This document shows positions 14,393 to 17,156 of a stretch of 17,156 bases of DNA, piece by piece. This DNA comes from an uncultured Bacilli bacterium (lineage in GTDB: Bacteria > Bacillota_I > Bacilli_A > RF39 > UBA660). Under the pieces are notes generated by a model. The model saw only the letters and a list, made by a program, of their open reading frames with translations. It was not told the origin of the DNA and did no database searches. The translations under genes and the position numbers were made by a program. Within the stretch, counting starts at the first letter, position 1; the number at the start of each line of letters is the position of its first letter. The stretch lies in the NCBI GenBank assembly GCA_944372275.1, contig CALVYO010000017.1:1-17156 (forward strand), written 5' to 3'.

Positions 14393-16339
14393 TTATTCTT
14401 CGTATTTTATAGTTGGTATAGCATCATCTAAATTATAATTGTTAGATGGTTCAGTACCTTTTAAATAATATTGAATAACGCTTTTTTTGTCATCTTTACT
14501 AGCAAGTTTTCCGGTTTGCGGATTAACTAATACGCCAACTACATTATTAGGCATTGTATACCAATTGTCATCTTTATCTTTTAGATAAGTTTCAATAATA
14601 TCAGCCCAAGCATATTTTGTATTTAATGGATCATCGGCTGCTAATTCTCTATTATCGTCATAACCACTCCAAATTCCAACTACTACATCTTTATTATAGC
14701 CAAAAACTAAATGATCATAATCAGTTGTACCAGTTTTAATAGCATATTTTTTAGTTAGTTTAGAAGCAATAACATAAGAAGTAGGATAGGTGTAATCAAT
14801 ATAATTAGGATTAGATGTATTTGCTAACATTTCACTTAAAATATAAGTTATACTTTTATTTAAAACAGTTTCATTACTACTTTTATACTTATATAAGACA
14901 TTACCATTTATGTCTTCAACTCTTTTAATAAAATGAGGTTCTACTTTATGACCTTCATTGGCTAAAATAGCATAGGCATTTGTCATTTCTAATAAACTAA
15001 TTGGTTGACTTCCTAAGGCTAAAGAAGGAATAGGATCTAATTGTTCTTTTACACCAACTCTTTTCATCATATCAACTAAGACTTCACTACCTAAAAACAA
15101 ATGAGTTTTAACGGCATATATATTATCAGAATAAGCAATAGCCGTCGCTAAAGATATTTCTTTATTAGGATATTTATCACCATAGTTAGTAGGGCTATAA
15201 GTTTGATCTTCGGAAAAAACAAAAGTTGTTCTTTCACTTGTGAAAGTAGTGGAAGCTGTAAAATTATTTTCTAAGGCTGTATAATATAGAAATGGTTTAA
15301 TAGTTGATCCAACGCTACGATTATTTGATAAAGCACGATTATATTGACTTTTACTATAGTCAACGCCACCAACTAATCCTAATACACCACCATCATTGGG
15401 ATCCATAACGATTGAAGCAACTTGTAAATCATTATCGATATTATTTTTAATAGCCTTTTCAATTGCTTCTTGGGCTTTAAAATCAAATGTTGTATATATT
15501 TTTAATCCGCCTGTTTTTAAAAAGGAAGTAGGAATTGATTCGATAGTTTTTAATTCTTCTAAAACTGCATCTTGATAGTACATTAAAGAATTTAATTCAT
15601 CTTCAACATCTTTATTATCAAATACTAATTCTTCATTGTAAGCAATTTCGACTTGTTCACTAGTTATATAACCATCTCTTTCCATTGCTAATAAGACTAT
15701 TTTTTGTCTATTTTTAGCGGCTTCTAAATTAACAAATGGAGAAAATTCACTAGGTCGATTAGGAATACCTGCTAACATGGCTGCTTCGCCTAATGATAAA
15801 TTTTTTGCACTTTTACCAAAATAATATTTACTAGCATTTTCTACACCATATATACCACCATAATTAATAGTATTTAGATATCCTTCTAATATTTCTTCTT
15901 TTGAATAATGAGTTTCCAGTCTAATTGTTAACCATGCTTCATTTATTTTTCTTGTCCAAGTTTTATCAAAATCTAAGTATAAATTTTTAGCGTATTGTTG
16001 AGTTATTGTCGATGCTCCTTCATTTTTAGAACCACTTTTGATATTATTATACATTGCTTTAGCTATTCTTAGATAGTCAAAACCTTGATGACTAAAAAAA
16101 TGACGATCTTCGATAGCTACAGTAGCGTTTATGATATCTTCATCTAATGATTCGTAACTTATCCATTCATCGGTCCCAGTAATTAAATTTTCATCTTTAT
16201 CATAAAAGTAATAACTTTTCGCACTATTAATAGATAATTTTGGGTTCATCCAAGCATATAAATATATACCACCATAACAAACGATACCAAAAACAAATAA
16301 AATTAAGGTTATAATTAATATTTTTTTAAATATTTTCAT
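14393..16339 (-). CDS. Class A penicillin-binding protein (glycosyltransferase-transpeptidase)
   Basis: A 648-residue bifunctional peptidoglycan synthase. A short cytoplasmic start and a membrane helix (about 7-27) are followed by a GT51 domain: EDRHFFSHQGFD (catalytic E77), GASTITQQYAKN (from 108), RKINEAW, and KEEILEGYLN with NYGG and GVENASKYYFGK. The penicillin-binding domain has S345-T-I-K348 (SxxK, in SVGSTIKPF), S404-D-N (SxN) and K535-T-G. All catalytic motifs are intact. A GTG at 16348 could add three residues, but AGGTG overlaps it and sits properly before the ATG at 16339, so I chose the ATG. It is a PBP1A/PbpG-type enzyme; which paralogue cannot be said. Its cell-wall role suggests the downstream gene may also act at the envelope. 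Confidence 0.95.
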   Translation of the reverse strand: MKIFKKILIITLILFVFGIVCYGGIYLYAWMNPKLSINSAKSYYFYDKDENLITGTDEWISYESLDEDIINATVAIEDRHFFSHQGFDYLRIAKAMYNNIKSGSKNEGASTITQQYAKNLYLDFDKTWTRKINEAWLTIRLETHYSKEEILEGYLNTINYGGIYGVENASKYYFGKSAKNLSLGEAAMLAGIPNRPSEFSPFVNLEAAKNRQKIVLLAMERDGYITSEQVEIAYNEELVFDNKDVEDELNSLMYYQDAVLEELKTIESIPTSFLKTGGLKIYTTFDFKAQEAIEKAIKNNIDNDLQVASIVMDPNDGGVLGLVGGVDYSKSQYNRALSNNRSVGSTIKPFLYYTALENNFTASTTFTSERTTFVFSEDQTYSPTNYGDKYPNKEISLATAIAYSDNIYAVKTHLFLGSEVLVDMMKRVGVKEQLDPIPSLALGSQPISLLEMTNAYAILANEGHKVEPHFIKRVEDINGNVLYKYKSSNETVLNKSITYILSEMLANTSNPNYIDYTYPTSYVIASKLTKKYAIKTGTTDYDHLVFGYNKDVVVGIWSGYDDNRELAADDPLNTKYAWADIIETYLKDKDDNWYTMPNNVVGVLVNPQTGKLASKDDKKSVIQYYLKGTEPSNNYNLDDAIPTIKYEE

Positions 16340-16377
16340 AAAATTCACCTATATTTATTATTAATTAAAAATAAAAA

Positions 16378-16407
16378 ATTATAAGTATATTTTATAAATA
16401 ATTGTGA
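16378..16407 (-). promoter_or_regulatory. Weak candidate promoter of the penicillin-binding protein gene
   Basis: A perfect TATAAT on the minus strand (16378-16383) lies at a sensible distance from the ATG at 16339. The best -35 (TCACAA, 16402-16407, 18-nt spacer) is poor. It overlaps the promoter region of the divergent DUF1934 gene. Confidence 0.3.
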
Positions 16408-16413
16408 TATAAT
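16405..16413 (+). promoter_or_regulatory. Extended -10 promoter of the DUF1934 gene
   Basis: TGA-TATAAT (16405-16413) with no convincing -35. The expected start is about 15 nt before the ATG at 16435, leaving room for the AAAAAGGTGA ribosome-binding site. Confidence 0.45.
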
Positions 16414-16434
16414 TACTAAGAAAAAGGTGATTTA

Positions 16435-16788
16435 ATGAGTAAGATTAACGTAGTTGTGACTATTAAAAATAAAAATGATGTTAGTGAAGAAAAATATATT
16501 GCAATAAAAACTAATAATAAAATAACATATCATGAAAAAGATTGTAAAACTAAAATATTATTAGATGATTTTAAAATTATTAGAGAAAATGAAGATTATT
16601 TATTAGAAATGAATTTTATTCCAAATAAAAAGACAAAAGGAAAGTATTTGTTAAAAGAAAATAATTCTATAATAGATTTGGATATATTAACCGATTATTT
16701 AATTATTGAGGATAATTTAATTATTTTAAAATATAATGTTATTACAACTGAACAAGACGTTATTCTTAAGTTAGAATGTGTAAAATAG
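16435..16788 (+). CDS. DUF1934 (YwiB-like) protein
   Basis: A 117-residue protein predicted to be all-beta with no signal peptide or membrane helix. Alternating strands (INVVVTIKNK, DYLLEMNFIPN, DNLIILKYNV, QDVILKLEC) and its size fit DUF1934, a calycin-like barrel family that includes B. subtilis YwiB, whose function is unknown. From memory ywiB lies near argS and in the wider neighbourhood of rpoE in Bacillus; here rpoE follows directly without argS between them, and this supports the family call. AAAAAGGTGA precedes the ATG. Sequence similarity is weak by eye, so the call leans on size, fold pattern and context. Confidence 0.65.
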   Translation: MSKINVVVTIKNKNDVSEEKYIAIKTNNKITYHEKDCKTKILLDDFKIIRENEDYLLEMNFIPNKKTKGKYLLKENNSIIDLDILTDYLIIEDNLIILKYNVITTEQDVILKLECVK

Positions 16789-16830
16789 TAGTATATTTTA
16801 TGAAAGTTATAACATATTATAAAAATAGTA

Positions 16831-16858
16831 TTGACACATTTTATATATGTGCTAAAAT
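16831..16858 (+). promoter_or_regulatory. Sigma-A promoter of rpoE
   Basis: Consensus TTGACA (16831-16836), a 16-nt spacer and TAAAAT (16853-16858) preceded by TGC, an extended -10. The leader to the ATG at 16888 is about 24 nt and carries AAGGAGG, the strongest ribosome-binding site in the window, suggesting high expression. Confidence 0.75.
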
Positions 16859-16887
16859 TATGGTGATATTTTAAACAAGGAGGAATT

Positions 16888-17156
16888 ATGTTGATAAAAA
16901 ATATGGCAAAGGAAGATTTAGAAATTTTATCTTATGCTGATTTAACAGAATTGATTTTAAAAGAAGAAAATAAACCTTTAAATACACCAACAATTTTTAA
17001 AAAAATATGTGAAATACTTGGTCATACTGATGAAGAATATGCAGATAAAATAGGTGATTATTATACTTCTTTAGCAACAGATAAAAGATTTGTCTTTTTA
17101 GATACTAATGAATGGGATTTAAGAGAAAAGAATCCTGTTGATATTGTTATGGATGA
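16888..17156 (+). CDS. rpoE: DNA-directed RNA polymerase delta subunit, N-terminal part
   Basis: The first 89 codons of a gene cut by the right edge. The pattern is that of the HARE-HTH domain of the Gram-positive delta subunit: LSYADLTELILKEENKPLNT, IFKKICEILGHTDEEYADKI, then YYTSLATDKRFVFLDTNEWDLRE and a P-D-I segment. Bacillus RpoE has the matching YTDLNIDGRF and WGLR stretch. Delta associates with RNA polymerase and aids promoter selectivity and recycling. The acidic C-terminal tail expected for delta lies beyond the window. The ATG at 16888 is chosen because AAGGAGG lies 6 nt before it; the Met six codons in is less well placed. Confidence 0.88.
   Translation, partial: MLIKNMAKEDLEILSYADLTELILKEENKPLNTPTIFKKICEILGHTDEEYADKIGDYYTSLATDKRFVFLDTNEWDLREKNPVDIVMD

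Noticed and set aside
16340..16348. GTG start for the penicillin-binding protein at 16348
   Set aside because: The GTG is part of the AGGTG ribosome-binding site that serves the ATG at 16339.
16789..16830. Terminator between the DUF1934 gene and rpoE
   Set aside because: The A/T palindromic stretches do not form a continuous stem and no T-tract follows.

Overview
This is a very AT-rich stretch (G+C roughly a quarter to 30% by eye) of what looks like a chromosome from a low-GC Firmicute. The evidence is an HrcA/CIRCE-controlled chaperone operon, a Bacillus-type thymidylate synthase, a UPF0316 membrane protein, a YwiB-like DUF1934 protein and the RNA polymerase delta subunit. TGA is used as a stop (end of grpE) and TGG encodes Trp, so the genetic code is standard, not the Mycoplasma code. 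The gene set resembles uncultured gut Bacilli such as the RF39 or Erysipelotrichales-like lineages; that placement is inference.

Layout from left to right. (1) Positions 2-217 hold the repeat-bearing C-terminal end of a putative Rpn/PD-(D/E)XK nuclease-transposase. (2) Positions 250-3397 are a same-strand run of hemW, thyA, a dihydrofolate reductase gene and a thymidylate kinase gene; the last three form a compact dTMP-to-dTDP/folate-recycling cassette. (3) A small GDPD-family phosphodiesterase meets a UPF0316 membrane protein tail to tail with a 15-bp overlap. (4) Positions 4612-6282 encode a 556-residue protein with a type IV prepilin N-terminus and two tandem lectin-like/DUF6273-like modules. 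(5) Positions 6425-12888 are the heat-shock operon hrcA-grpE-dnaK-pepF-dnaJ, with a CIRCE operator over its promoter, a peptidase gene inserted between dnaK and dnaJ, and a GrpE with a His/Cys-rich N-terminal tail. (6) On the minus strand lie a Pro-Gln repeat single-pass membrane protein and a class A penicillin-binding protein. (7) On the plus strand lie a DUF1934 protein and the start of rpoE (delta), cut by the window edge.

The most notable signal is inside the prepilin-like gene. Two equal-length 78-bp patches (5479-5556 and 6118-6195) have about 55% G+C, no A at any of their 52 third codon positions, and a shared framework interrupted by dense substitutions. Each is followed by an 8-bp stem-loop at the same place, and the two stems differ by a compensating base pair. 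This looks like a pair of hypervariable cassettes, possibly targets of a diversity-generating retroelement (DGR) whose reverse transcriptase and template lie outside the window. The third-position pattern does not fit a simple single-template adenine-mutagenesis model, so the mechanism is open.

Other points worth a second look are the metal-ligand-like GrpE tail, the peptidase gene inside the chaperone operon, and several stem-loops without U-tracts.
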